From positions 62,001 through 126,000 of the forward strand of contig NZ_MCNV01000024.1 of the NCBI RefSeq assembly GCF_001718195.1: DNA of 64,000 nt. Reading direction: 5' to 3'. The DNA is from Paraburkholderia nodosa (lineage in GTDB: Bacteria; Pseudomonadota; Gammaproteobacteria; Burkholderiales; Burkholderiaceae). Below the pieces are notes generated by a model. That model ran no database searches, was not told the DNA's origin, and was given only the letters and a program-made list of their open reading frames with translations. Shown piece by piece: positions 34,528-42,578 of the stretch (its first letter is position 1; every line of letters begins with the position of its first letter). Both the position numbers and the translations under genes were made by a program.

Positions 34528-34561
34528 AGCCCCGGCCGCTCCCGCGCGCCGGGGCTTTCTC
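34528..34561 (+). terminator. Rho-independent terminator after the SsuA-like gene
   Basis: The nine-base stem AGCCCCGGC (34528-34536) pairs with GCCGGGGCT (34548-34556) and is followed by TTCTC. It lies between two convergent genes. Confidence 0.75.
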
Positions 34562-34566
34562 ACAGC

Positions 34567-35763
34567 TCACAAGCCCAGCGCGCGGCGCGCCGCCATGGTA
34601 CGCAACAAGCTGTTGGACGGCGCGTGAATGCGCGCGCACTGCACGTTGCGGTGATGGCGCTCGAGCGGATTGTGCCGCGCGATCCCATGATTGCCCGCGA
34701 GTTCGAGCGCGATATCCACGGCCTGAATCGCATTGTCCACCACGTTATGTTTGACGACGGCGGACAACTCGGCGGGCGCCGTACCTGCGTCGATCGCGTC
34801 GGCATGGGTGCGCAGCAGCCAGTCGTTGCTCGCCAGCAGCATCTCGATGCGTCCCATGCTTTCCTGCACGATGGGAACGGTGGCGAGCGCCGCCCCGCCT
34901 AGCGCGGCAGGCTTGCGCCCGGTGAGGAAAGCAAGCAGCCAGTCGCGCGCGGCGCGCGCCGCGCCGTCGTAGACCGTTCCGACCAGACTGAAGTACCACG
35001 CCGTGGCGTGCGGATCGCGCTGCACGCCGAGATGGGCCGGTCTCAAGCCGACGACATCGTCGACGGCAATCGCCACGTCCGTGAACACCACGTCGTGGCT
35101 TGCGCTCGCCCGCATGCCGAGCGGGTCCCAGGTCTCTACGATGCGCACGCCCGCCGCCTCGCGGGGGACGAGAAAATGGCCTAGACGCGGCTCGGGTTCG
35201 TCGGTGCGTGCAAGCACGTTGATCCACGTGAGCAGGGGTGCGCCCGTGACATAGAGTTTGTGTCCCGTGATGCGCCACGAGGCGCCTTCGCGGTGCGCGA
35301 GCGTGTTTGGCAGGCCGCCGTGCGAGGGCGAACCGAGCGCGGGCTCGACCTGGGCCGCGTTGACGAGCGCGCGGCCTTCCACGCTCGCCCGCGTGAGGCG
35401 CTGCGCGAGCGCTGCGGGCCAGTTTCCCGTTTGCTCGCGCGCGTCGTGCACGATCATGGCGTGCTGGCTGTAGTGCATCGAGAGAATGAGCGCGACCGAT
35501 GGATCGCCATAGGCGATTTCGGCGACGATCGCACGCGCCACCGCGAGCCCCGCGCCGAAGCCACCGTCGCTGCGGGCAATATTCGCGCGCAGCAGGCCCG
35601 CTTCGCGCAATGCGCGGAATTGCCCGAGCGGCGCGGTGGCATTGCGGTCATGCTCGTCGGCCAGGGCGGCAAACGCGCGGCCGAGCAGCGCCGCGCGCTC
35701 GATCAGCGCGGCGGCCTGGTCCTCGTCGCGCGCGAGCGCGGCGTCCGGAGTGAATGCGTTCAC
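34567..35763 (-). CDS. Acyl-CoA dehydrogenase-like flavoprotein (DszC/SfnB type)
   Basis: The 398-residue protein has the acyl-CoA dehydrogenase fold with an N-terminal helical domain (REAGLLRANIARSDGGFG), a middle strand block (RITGHKLYVTGAPLLTWINVLARTD) and a C-terminal helical bundle. In DszC, SfnB and related enzymes this fold uses FMNH2 and O2 to oxidise sulfur compounds. The start is GTG 35763 with AGGGAGAG upstream. It is the last gene of the leftward unit desulfinase - binding protein - aldo/keto reductase - this gene. The organosulfur role is inferred from neighbours; a true acyl-CoA dehydrogenase role is less likely given the missing CoA-pathway genes. Confidence 0.78.
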   Translation of the reverse strand: MNAFTPDAALARDEDQAAALIERAALLGRAFAALADEHDRNATAPLGQFRALREAGLLRANIARSDGGFGAGLAVARAIVAEIAYGDPSVALILSMHYSQHAMIVHDAREQTGNWPAALAQRLTRASVEGRALVNAAQVEPALGSPSHGGLPNTLAHREGASWRITGHKLYVTGAPLLTWINVLARTDEPEPRLGHFLVPREAAGVRIVETWDPLGMRASASHDVVFTDVAIAVDDVVGLRPAHLGVQRDPHATAWYFSLVGTVYDGAARAARDWLLAFLTGRKPAALGGAALATVPIVQESMGRIEMLLASNDWLLRTHADAIDAGTAPAELSAVVKHNVVDNAIQAVDIALELAGNHGIARHNPLERHHRNVQCARIHAPSNSLLRTMAARRALGL

Positions 35764-35781
35764 GGTGCTCTCCCTGGGCAA

Positions 35782-36834
35782 TTAGCGTTCGCCGCCCGGC
35801 GCACGCGGGTCCTGCGTGGTGCCATGGCGCACGAGGCGTCCGAAGAACGGGTGACCGGGGTCGTTGAACCCCGGTGTCGAGGGATGGCCGCTCGCCACGA
35901 GCGAATCGACAAATGCTTCGTCATCCTCATCGAGACGATACTGTAGCGCGGGCAGATAGTCGCGCCATTGCGCTTCGGTGCGCGGTCCAGCGATCGCCGA
36001 AGTGATATAGCGGCTATTGAGCACCCAGGCCAGCGCGAATTGCGCGGCGGTGAGGCTGCGCTCCTTTGCATGCGCCTCTACGCGCCGCGCAAGCTCGATC
36101 GTTTCGGCGCGCCATTCGGTCTCGCTCAGGCGGCGGTCTTGCCGTCCCGCGCGCGTGTCGGCTCCGGGCTGGGCACCGGGCTCGTACTTGCCGGTCAGCA
36201 CGCCACGCGCGAGCGGGCTGTATGAGATCACGCCAAGTCCATAGTGCCAGGCGGCGCTCAACTGCTCCGCCTCGACCTGGCGATTGGCCAGGTTGTAGAG
36301 CGGCTGGCTCGCAACGGGCCGCGGCACGCCCAGCAGATCGGCCACGCGGCTGAATTCGGCAATGCGCCAGGCGCGATGATTCGACAGCCCGTAGTGTCTC
36401 AGCTTGCCTGCCGCGATCAGATCGCCCAGCGCACGCACGGTTTCCTCGACTGGTGTGTGGTGGTCCTCGCGATGCAGATACACGAGGTCCAGATAATCGG
36501 TATCGAGCCGCCCGAGACTCGCTTCGACCGCGCGGATCACGTGCTTGCGCGACGCGCCGGCCGCGTTGATCTCGCGCGGGTTGCCAACGGGGTTGCCGAA
36601 CTTCGTGGCGAGCACCCAGCGGTCGCGTTGTCGCGCGATATGCCGGCCCACCACGCGCTCCGACTCGCCCTGGTGGTAGACGTCGGCGGTATCGATCGAA
36701 TTCACGCCTTGCTCCTGCGCGGCTTCGATGATGCGTTCGGCCGTGGCGTCGTCGGTTGGTCCGCCGAACATCATCGTGCCGAGCGTCAGCGTGGATATTT
36801 TCAGGCCGCTATGGCCCAGTTGCCGGTAGTCCAT
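35782..36834 (-). CDS. Aldo/keto reductase
   Basis: This 350-residue AKR of the Tas/potassium-channel-beta-like subgroup has the tetrad visible: Asp in SIDTADVYHQG, the Tyr of the same segment, Lys in VLATKFGNP and His in DLVYLHREDHH. The C-terminal NADPH-binding part is present (GPRTEAQWRDYLPAL). The ATG at 36834 has AAGGAAA upstream and the protein begins MDYRQLG, the family norm; the Met at 36852 is less good. It lies 18 bp before the flavoprotein gene. It may reduce an aldehyde or ketone left after carbon-sulfur cleavage, but its substrate is unknown. Confidence 0.87.
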   Translation of the reverse strand: MDYRQLGHSGLKISTLTLGTMMFGGPTDDATAERIIEAAQEQGVNSIDTADVYHQGESERVVGRHIARQRDRWVLATKFGNPVGNPREINAAGASRKHVIRAVEASLGRLDTDYLDLVYLHREDHHTPVEETVRALGDLIAAGKLRHYGLSNHRAWRIAEFSRVADLLGVPRPVASQPLYNLANRQVEAEQLSAAWHYGLGVISYSPLARGVLTGKYEPGAQPGADTRAGRQDRRLSETEWRAETIELARRVEAHAKERSLTAAQFALAWVLNSRYITSAIAGPRTEAQWRDYLPALQYRLDEDDEAFVDSLVASGHPSTPGFNDPGHPFFGRLVRHGTTQDPRAPGGER

Positions 36835-36876
36835 GGATTTTCCTTGAGTCATTCAAACAGTGCGACGTGAGCGCGC

Positions 36877-38472
36877 TCACCGCGACAGCCAGACATCGGC
36901 GAAACTCGCGGCCGTGCCGTCGGGTGAAATGGCGTGGTCGCGCACACGCTTCGAGGCGAGCGTCACCCACTGCGGCGACACGAGATTCAGGTCCGGCAGA
37001 TCGTGCTCCAGAATGCGCTGGATCTGCACGAACTGCTGCTTGCGCTTCGTTTCGTCGCTTTCCCGCGCAGCCTGCGCAAACAGGCCGTCGACTTGCGGGT
37101 TGCTGTAGTGCGAGCCGTTGGTGAAGGGCACGCCGGCGCGAAAGTTGTCGGTCGTGTACAAACGCGCTACGCCCACCACCGGATCGAACAGATTGCTCAT
37201 GCCATTCACGGTGAAATCGAATTGCCGGTCGGTATAGACGCGCTTCAAATACGCCGCGAGATCCTGATTGCGGATCGTCACAGCGATCCCCACGCGGGCG
37301 AGCGCCGACTTGATGTATTCGCCCGTGCGGGCGGGCAGGTCGCCGATGGGCAGCGGGTCGAGCGTGAGCGCAAAGCGTGTGCCGTCCGCCTTGCGCGGAT
37401 GACCGGCCTCGTCGAGCAGACGGTTGGCGCGCGCGATGTCGAACGGGTAGGGCGCGGGTGCCGCGTCATAGTAGGGGTTCGACGGCATCAGCGGGCTCGC
37501 GGTGGGCGTCGCGTAGCCGTAGTAGATGACCCTGCGGATCACTTCGCGATCGATCGCCGAGGCAATCGCCTGACGCACCTTCAAGGACTTGAGCACCGGA
37601 TTGTCGAGATTGAACTCGATGCGCGCCACGCCCGCCTGAAACTCGTAGCCGCGTGTCTCGATGCCGAGCTTTGGATTGGCCTTGAGGCGGTCGAGGTCGG
37701 CGAGCGGCACGGGCGTATCGCCGCCGAGATCGACCGAGCCGTCCTCGAACGCCACCGCGCGCGCGGCGGGGTCGGCGATGATCTTCACGATGATGCGGTC
37801 CAGATACGGCTTGCCGGCGGTCCAGTAGTCGTCATTGCGCGCATATTCGATGTAGCTGCCGCGCACCCACTTGACGAAGCGAAACGGTCCGGTGCCGATC
37901 GGCGCGTTGTTGGCCGGATTCGCGAGCACGTCCTTGCCTTCATAGAGGTGCTTCGGCAGGATCGGCGTTTCCGAAGCCGAGAACGCGCGTATCAACCATG
38001 GCGTCGGCTCGCTGAGCGTCAGCACGACCGTATAGGGGTCCGGCGTGGCGATCGCGGTGACGTTCGCGAAGGTGGTGCGCGCTCGCGGATGCACGCGGCG
38101 CAGCGTTTCGATCGACCATGCAACGTCGGCCGAGGTAAACGGCGCGCCGTCGTGCCATTTCACGCCGTGCCGCAGATGAAACACATAGAGGCGGCCGCCG
38201 TCCTCGATCTCCCATGAGGTGGCGAGCAGCGGCTTGGGCTTGAGATCGAAGTCGTAGTCGAGCAAGCCTTCAATCACTTTCGGGCTGACCTTGAGGACAT
38301 TCACTGCCGTCGTTGCGACATCCACGAGCGCAGTAGGCTCCGGCGTCACCACGAAATTGAGCGTGCCGCCGCGCGTTTGTGCGTGCGCGGCAACGTGAGC
38401 GGCCACGCTCGCCATGACGAGGAGCATGAGAACGACACGGCGTGGCGCCGTGCGCAGGAGGTGAGCGATCAT
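36877..38472 (-). CDS. Peptide/nickel-type ABC binding protein (SBP family 5), first copy
   Basis: The 531-residue protein has a signal peptide (MIAHLLRTAPRR start, cleavage after AHA). SBP_bac_5 signatures are GGTLNFVVTPEPTALVD, LYVFHLRHGVKWHDGAPFTSADVAWSIE, NNAPIGTGPFRFVKWVRG and VRQAIASAIDREVI. Family members bind oligopeptides, glutathione, nickel chelates or opines. It is closely related in layout to the copy at 44072, including shared endings such as SFADVWLS. No permease follows here; it probably works with the DppBC-like permeases at 45716-47687. It is co-transcribed with a desulfinase-like gene, suggesting a sulfur-containing ligand. Confidence 0.85.
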   Translation of the reverse strand: MIAHLLRTAPRRVVLMLLVMASVAAHVAAHAQTRGGTLNFVVTPEPTALVDVATTAVNVLKVSPKVIEGLLDYDFDLKPKPLLATSWEIEDGGRLYVFHLRHGVKWHDGAPFTSADVAWSIETLRRVHPRARTTFANVTAIATPDPYTVVLTLSEPTPWLIRAFSASETPILPKHLYEGKDVLANPANNAPIGTGPFRFVKWVRGSYIEYARNDDYWTAGKPYLDRIIVKIIADPAARAVAFEDGSVDLGGDTPVPLADLDRLKANPKLGIETRGYEFQAGVARIEFNLDNPVLKSLKVRQAIASAIDREVIRRVIYYGYATPTASPLMPSNPYYDAAPAPYPFDIARANRLLDEAGHPRKADGTRFALTLDPLPIGDLPARTGEYIKSALARVGIAVTIRNQDLAAYLKRVYTDRQFDFTVNGMSNLFDPVVGVARLYTTDNFRAGVPFTNGSHYSNPQVDGLFAQAARESDETKRKQQFVQIQRILEHDLPDLNLVSPQWVTLASKRVRDHAISPDGTAASFADVWLSR

Positions 38473-38528
38473 CGGTTCGGCAACAGACGATAAGAGGAAA
38501 TGGACGCTGGCAGGCAGCGCCGCTTTGG

Positions 38529-39593
38529 TTATCCTGCGAGCACGCCGGCACGCTCCGCGCGGCGGGCCAGCGCCGCCTCGAGCGGCGCCGGATCGACCCA
38601 TTGCGCGAAGTCGAAATCGTCCGCGATAAAGCCCTGCTCAAAGAGAAAGCGCTTGAAGTGCGCGAGCGCGTCGAGCGCTGCGGCATCGAGTCCGATCGCG
38701 AGTTGCCGGTGCAGGCCCGCGCCATACGCGCGTGTCACCCAGTGCTCGGCGCTGCGCACTTCGCGGGCGACATAGCGCGTGACTTCGCCGGGATGCGCGC
38801 CAGCCCACGCGGCCGCGTCGAGCGTGCGAACCAGCACGCGTTCGACGAGATCGGGGCGTTCGCGCAGCAGTTGCGCATCGACCGTGAGCGGGCGCGGCGT
38901 ACCGTTGTTGGCGTGCGCCCGCCGATCGGGATGCGCGCTGATGTCGACCAGCACGCGCGCGCCGAGCACGTTGGCGATATCGAGGCCCGTCGCACCCTTG
39001 ACGAACACTACGTCGGCCTCGCCGCGCAGCAGCGCAGCCGCCTCGCGGGAAAACTCGTGAGCGCGCTGCGCATCGAGCCATTCGCCGAGCGGTGCCGAGT
39101 CGTCCGGTTTTGCGTGGGCGAGGCCACGGGGTGCATGCGGCAGATCCACGAGTTCGACCTCGGCTGACGAGACGCCGATGGCTTCGAGCAGCGTATGAAA
39201 GCCACGCAAAGCCGTGGCACGATGGAAATCGACGACGCCAGCGGCGGCATTGATCGGTAATCCGAAGCGGCGCCCCGCGAGCGAAGCGCGCGTGGGCGTG
39301 AGGTGCGAATCGAGCGTGATGAGCGCCTGGAACTCATCGACCCAGCTCAAACCGATGAGCCGTGTATCGCTGCCTTGCGCCCGCGCCCATAGCGCCGGTA
39401 TGTTGCCGCCCTGGCGAAACGACCACGGCTGCGTATGCGTGAAGTGCGAGCGGCGAATGGCCGGGTCGTCGGCGTCCTGCAATGCCTTCACTTCGATGCC
39501 GTCGGCAGCGAATTCTTCCTGCAGCAATCCTTGCTGGGCGGCAATGCCGAATGGCGTCGGCGCAGGGCAACGGGTGTACCAGAGCAGCGTCAT
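38529..39593 (-). CDS. DszB-like aryl sulfinate desulfinase
   Basis: This 354-residue protein looks like an SsuA-fold binding protein but starts directly with MTLLWYTRCPAPTP and has no signal peptide, so it is cytosolic. The residues used by DszB (2'-hydroxybiphenyl-2-sulfinate desulfinase: Cys27, His60, Arg70) are matched as Cys9 in TRCPAP, His50 in SHFTHTQP and Arg60 in SFRQGGNIP, with the same ten-residue His-Arg spacing. The length is close to DszB (365). The ATG at 39593 has AGGA upstream. DszB releases sulfite from an aryl sulfinate, the last step of the 4S pathway. The divergent DszC- and DszA-type genes support that role. Substrate unknown. Confidence 0.75.
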   Translation of the reverse strand: MTLLWYTRCPAPTPFGIAAQQGLLQEEFAADGIEVKALQDADDPAIRRSHFTHTQPWSFRQGGNIPALWARAQGSDTRLIGLSWVDEFQALITLDSHLTPTRASLAGRRFGLPINAAAGVVDFHRATALRGFHTLLEAIGVSSAEVELVDLPHAPRGLAHAKPDDSAPLGEWLDAQRAHEFSREAAALLRGEADVVFVKGATGLDIANVLGARVLVDISAHPDRRAHANNGTPRPLTVDAQLLRERPDLVERVLVRTLDAAAWAGAHPGEVTRYVAREVRSAEHWVTRAYGAGLHRQLAIGLDAAALDALAHFKRFLFEQGFIADDFDFAQWVDPAPLEAALARRAERAGVLAG

Positions 39594-39917
39594 CAAGATT
39601 CCTCGGTGGCGAACAAGGCGCATTGCGCACGATCTCTGCGCGGGCGGCATGGAACAATCGATTATCGGCAAGCGCTTGCGGCGAGGTCAAAGAACGAATC
39701 GTGAAATAGGTTCGTGCGCGGAAGTGATTTACTTTGGCCGCAACCCCGTGCTGCCCGATTGCGCGAACCGCCGGCCAACGCAGAGATGCGAATAACAAAA
39801 TGCGAATTCCGTGGTTAGTCGCGGGCAGTGCGCTCCCTATACTTTTCCTTTTGGCAAGACGCCCCGTGGCCGCCCGGGAATCAAACAATTCGCGGGCCTG
39901 ACAAAAAGGAAAACTCA
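39594..39917. promoter_or_regulatory. Divergent promoter region of the desulfurisation genes
   Basis: This 324-bp gap separates the leftward desulfinase unit from the rightward DszC-like unit. It contains GCGAATAACAAA at 39788-39799, a 12-mer repeated exactly at 43860-43871 before the other divergent sulfur promoter. A weak -10-like CTATACTTT lies near 39838. No other gene is seen in it. Confidence 0.5.
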
Positions 39918-41153
39918 ATGTCCGCTCTTCCCACTCAACTTCCGGTGCGCGCTCGCGCGGCCAGTCTGTCGTTGCAGGATGCGCTCGCCGACTTGCCTGC
40001 GCTCGCGAATGAAATCGGCAAAGAGGCGGCTGCGCGCGAAGGGCGTCGCGAATTGCCTTTCGAGGGCTTCGACGCATTCCGGCGCTCGGGGCTGGGACGC
40101 CTCCGGCTGCCGGTCGAATGGGGCGGCCTGGGTGGCTCGCTCGTGGACGAATTCGACGTGATCGCCACGCTGGCCGCGGCCGACAGCAATCTCGCCCACG
40201 CGCTGCGGATTCACTACGACCAGACCGAAGCGCTGCTGCTGTCGGCTCGCACGCCGTTCAACGATCTGCAGATCCAGCGCGTGATCGACGGCGCGATTTT
40301 CGGCGGCGCCTCGACCGAACTGGGGACGTCGCGTCCGGGCGAATACACCACGGCGCTTCGGCGCGACGGCGAGCATTACCGGCTCGACGGCCGCAAATAC
40401 TATTCGACCGGCACGGCCTTTTCCGACTACGCGCGCCTGAGCGTGCTGAACGACGAGGGGCAACCGGTGGTGGCGATCGTGCCGGTGCGGCGCGAAGGAC
40501 TCACGGTGCTCGACGACTGGGACGGCATGGGGCAGCGCATGACGGCGAGCGGCAGTCTCGTGTTCGAGAACCTGCTGGTGCGTGCGGACGAAATCACCGA
40601 ACGCGGCTTGGCCACGCTCGCCGGCCGTCATGGCGGCGCGCTGCGACAACTCCACCTGGTGGCGGTGGCCGCCGGCATCGTTCGCAACGTGGTCGCGGAT
40701 GCGAAGCGCTACGTGGTGGAGCATGGGCGCCCCGTACTGCACAGCACGGCGCCCTCCGCACGCGAGGATGCCTTCATTCAGCAGGTCGTCGGCACGCTCT
40801 CCGCGCACAGCCATGCGATCGACGCGCTGGTGCGCGAGAACGCCCGCACGCTCGATCGATCGGCGCAGGCGATCCGCGCGGGTGCGCCGGACGCGGATCA
40901 GCTCGTGCTGGAAGGCGCACTGGCGACGGCGCGCACGCAACTCGTGGTGAGCAAGCTGGCGCTCGAAGCCGCCGAGCGCCTGTTCGAAGCCGGCGGAGCT
41001 TCGGCCACTTCGCGCGCGCACAATTTCGACCGGCACTGGCGCAACCTGCGCACGATCTTCAGTCACAACCCTCTGCTGCACAAAGCGCGCGTCGTGGGCG
41101 ACTACGCCCTGAACGGCGTGACGACTCACCTCACCGAAGGCCGCGTTTTTTGA
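39918..41153 (+). CDS. DszC-like flavin-dependent monooxygenase (acyl-CoA dehydrogenase fold)
   Basis: The 411-residue protein of the acyl-CoA dehydrogenase superfamily belongs to the DszC/SfnB-type sulfur oxidation group. Blocks: GLGRLRLPVEWGGLGGSLVDEF near 60-80, GASTELGTSRPG, YRLDGRKYYSTGTAFSDYA near 155-175, and the C-terminal NFDRHWRNLRTIFSHNPLLHKARV, where the His-x-x-His/Arg pattern contributes to the flavin site. In DszC this fold oxidises a thioether to sulfoxide and sulfone with FMNH2 and O2. AAAAGGAAA precedes ATG 39918. It is followed after 28 bp by a DszA-type monooxygenase. No flavin reductase gene lies nearby. Confidence 0.82.
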   Translation: MSALPTQLPVRARAASLSLQDALADLPALANEIGKEAAAREGRRELPFEGFDAFRRSGLGRLRLPVEWGGLGGSLVDEFDVIATLAAADSNLAHALRIHYDQTEALLLSARTPFNDLQIQRVIDGAIFGGASTELGTSRPGEYTTALRRDGEHYRLDGRKYYSTGTAFSDYARLSVLNDEGQPVVAIVPVRREGLTVLDDWDGMGQRMTASGSLVFENLLVRADEITERGLATLAGRHGGALRQLHLVAVAAGIVRNVVADAKRYVVEHGRPVLHSTAPSAREDAFIQQVVGTLSAHSHAIDALVRENARTLDRSAQAIRAGAPDADQLVLEGALATARTQLVVSKLALEAAERLFEAGGASATSRAHNFDRHWRNLRTIFSHNPLLHKARVVGDYALNGVTTHLTEGRVF

Positions 41154-41181
41154 AACCCACGATCGAGGGAGTGTCCAAAGA

Positions 41182-42534
41182 ATGAGCCGAATTTCGTCGC
41201 GCCGCCTGCATCTGAACGTCAATATCCTGCATTCGGGCTTCGTGCCATCGGCGTGGCGTCTCGCCGATGCCGATCCCCGCGCATTCGTGGACGTGGCGCA
41301 CTATGTGCGGGTCGCGCAACTCGCTGAAAGCGCGAAATTCGATGCGGTCTTTCTTGCCGACAACGCGGCGATCATCGACCAGATCGACTTCCGTCCGATC
41401 ACGGCGCTCGAGCCCACGGTGCTGCTCGCCAGCATTGCGGCGGCGACCACGCTCATCGGCGTGATTGGCACGGCTTCCACGAGCTACAACGAGCCGTACA
41501 ACATCGCGCGTCGCTTCGCCACGCTCGATCATGTCAGCCGTGGCCGTGCGGGCTGGAACGTCGTGACGACGGCCGATTTGCCGTCGGCGCGCAATTTCGG
41601 CCACGCTACGGTGCCCGATCACGCACAGCGCTATGCGCGGGCCGCGGAGTTCACGGAACTCGTCAAGGCCCTCTGGGACAGCTGGGACGACGACGCCTTT
41701 ATCGGCGACAAGGCGAGCGGCCGTTTCATCGACGTGACGAAGGTGCGGCCCGTTGCGCACGAAGGGCGCTTTTTCAGGGTGCAGGGGCCGCTGAATCTTC
41801 CGCGTACACCTCAAGGTCATCCTGTGCTCGTGCAGGCCGGTGGGTCGGGGGATGGCCGCGATCTCGCGGCGCGTCATGCCGAGGCCGTATTCTCCGCTTC
41901 GCAATCGTTCGAGGAATCGGTGGCGTACCGGCGCGACCTCAATGCGCGCGCCGCAGCATACGGGCGCCCGCAGGGCGTGAAGGTGCTCGCGGGCCTCACG
42001 ACGATCATCGGCGCAACCGAAGCCGAGGCGCTGCGGCGGCGCGACGAACTCGTCGAGCAGATTCCCTGGCGCTACAGCCTCACGCGTCTGGCCGGCACAC
42101 TGGGCCTTTCACCCGATCAGCTCGACCTCGACGCGCGCCTGCCGGATAACCTCGCGCTACCCAACGGCGGCAATGGCAATCACACGTTTTTCCATGCCAC
42201 GATCGCCGAGGCGCGGCGAGGCGGCCACACGGTGCGCGAGTTGATCCGCGCGCTCGCGGGCGGCGGCGGTCATCGCGTGATCGTCGGCACACCTGAGCAG
42301 ATCGCCAACGATATCGAGCACTGGTTCAAGGGCGAGGCCGCCGACGGCTTCAACCTCATGCCGGACGCGCTGCCGGACGGGCTGGAGGCGTTCGTTGACG
42401 GCGTAGTGCCGATCCTGCAACGGCGTGGGCTCTTTCGAACCGAATACGAAGGCAATACCTTGCGCTCGCATCTCGGGCTCGAGCGGCCTGCCGTGGGCGT
42501 GGCGGCGATTGGCGAGGAGCTTCAGCGCGTCTGA
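41182..42534 (+). CDS. NtaA/SnaA/DszA-family FMN-dependent monooxygenase
   Basis: This 450-residue LLM-class monooxygenase has the DszA/NtaA family marks: LHLNVNILHSGFVPSAWRL, FDAVFLADNAAI near residue 52, EPTVLLASIAAATTLIGVIGTASTSYNEPYNIARRFATLDHVSRGRAGWNVVTT as the conserved core, and PVLVQAGGSGDGRDLAARHAEAVF. DszA cleaves the carbon-sulfur bond of a sulfone to give a sulfinate. Placed next to DszC-like and DszB-like genes, it fits the middle step of a 4S-type route. The other family members act on nitrilotriacetate or pristinamycin, so the substrate remains open. GGAGTG lies before the ATG. Confidence 0.85.
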   Translation: MSRISSRRLHLNVNILHSGFVPSAWRLADADPRAFVDVAHYVRVAQLAESAKFDAVFLADNAAIIDQIDFRPITALEPTVLLASIAAATTLIGVIGTASTSYNEPYNIARRFATLDHVSRGRAGWNVVTTADLPSARNFGHATVPDHAQRYARAAEFTELVKALWDSWDDDAFIGDKASGRFIDVTKVRPVAHEGRFFRVQGPLNLPRTPQGHPVLVQAGGSGDGRDLAARHAEAVFSASQSFEESVAYRRDLNARAAAYGRPQGVKVLAGLTTIIGATEAEALRRRDELVEQIPWRYSLTRLAGTLGLSPDQLDLDARLPDNLALPNGGNGNHTFFHATIAEARRGGHTVRELIRALAGGGGHRVIVGTPEQIANDIEHWFKGEAADGFNLMPDALPDGLEAFVDGVVPILQRRGLFRTEYEGNTLRSHLGLERPAVGVAAIGEELQRV

Positions 42535-42578
42535 CGTGGGGCGCGCGCGGCGCGCTTCGGGCGCCGCGAGCATGCCAC

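Noticed and set aside
38529..39593. First read as a nitrate/sulfonate ABC binding protein
   Set aside because: It has no signal peptide, and the Cys, His and Arg pattern of DszB is present, so a cytosolic desulfinase is more likely.
42535..42578. GC-rich inverted repeat as terminator between convergent monooxygenase genes
   Set aside because: The repeats are imperfect CG runs with no T-tract, as expected by chance at this GC content.
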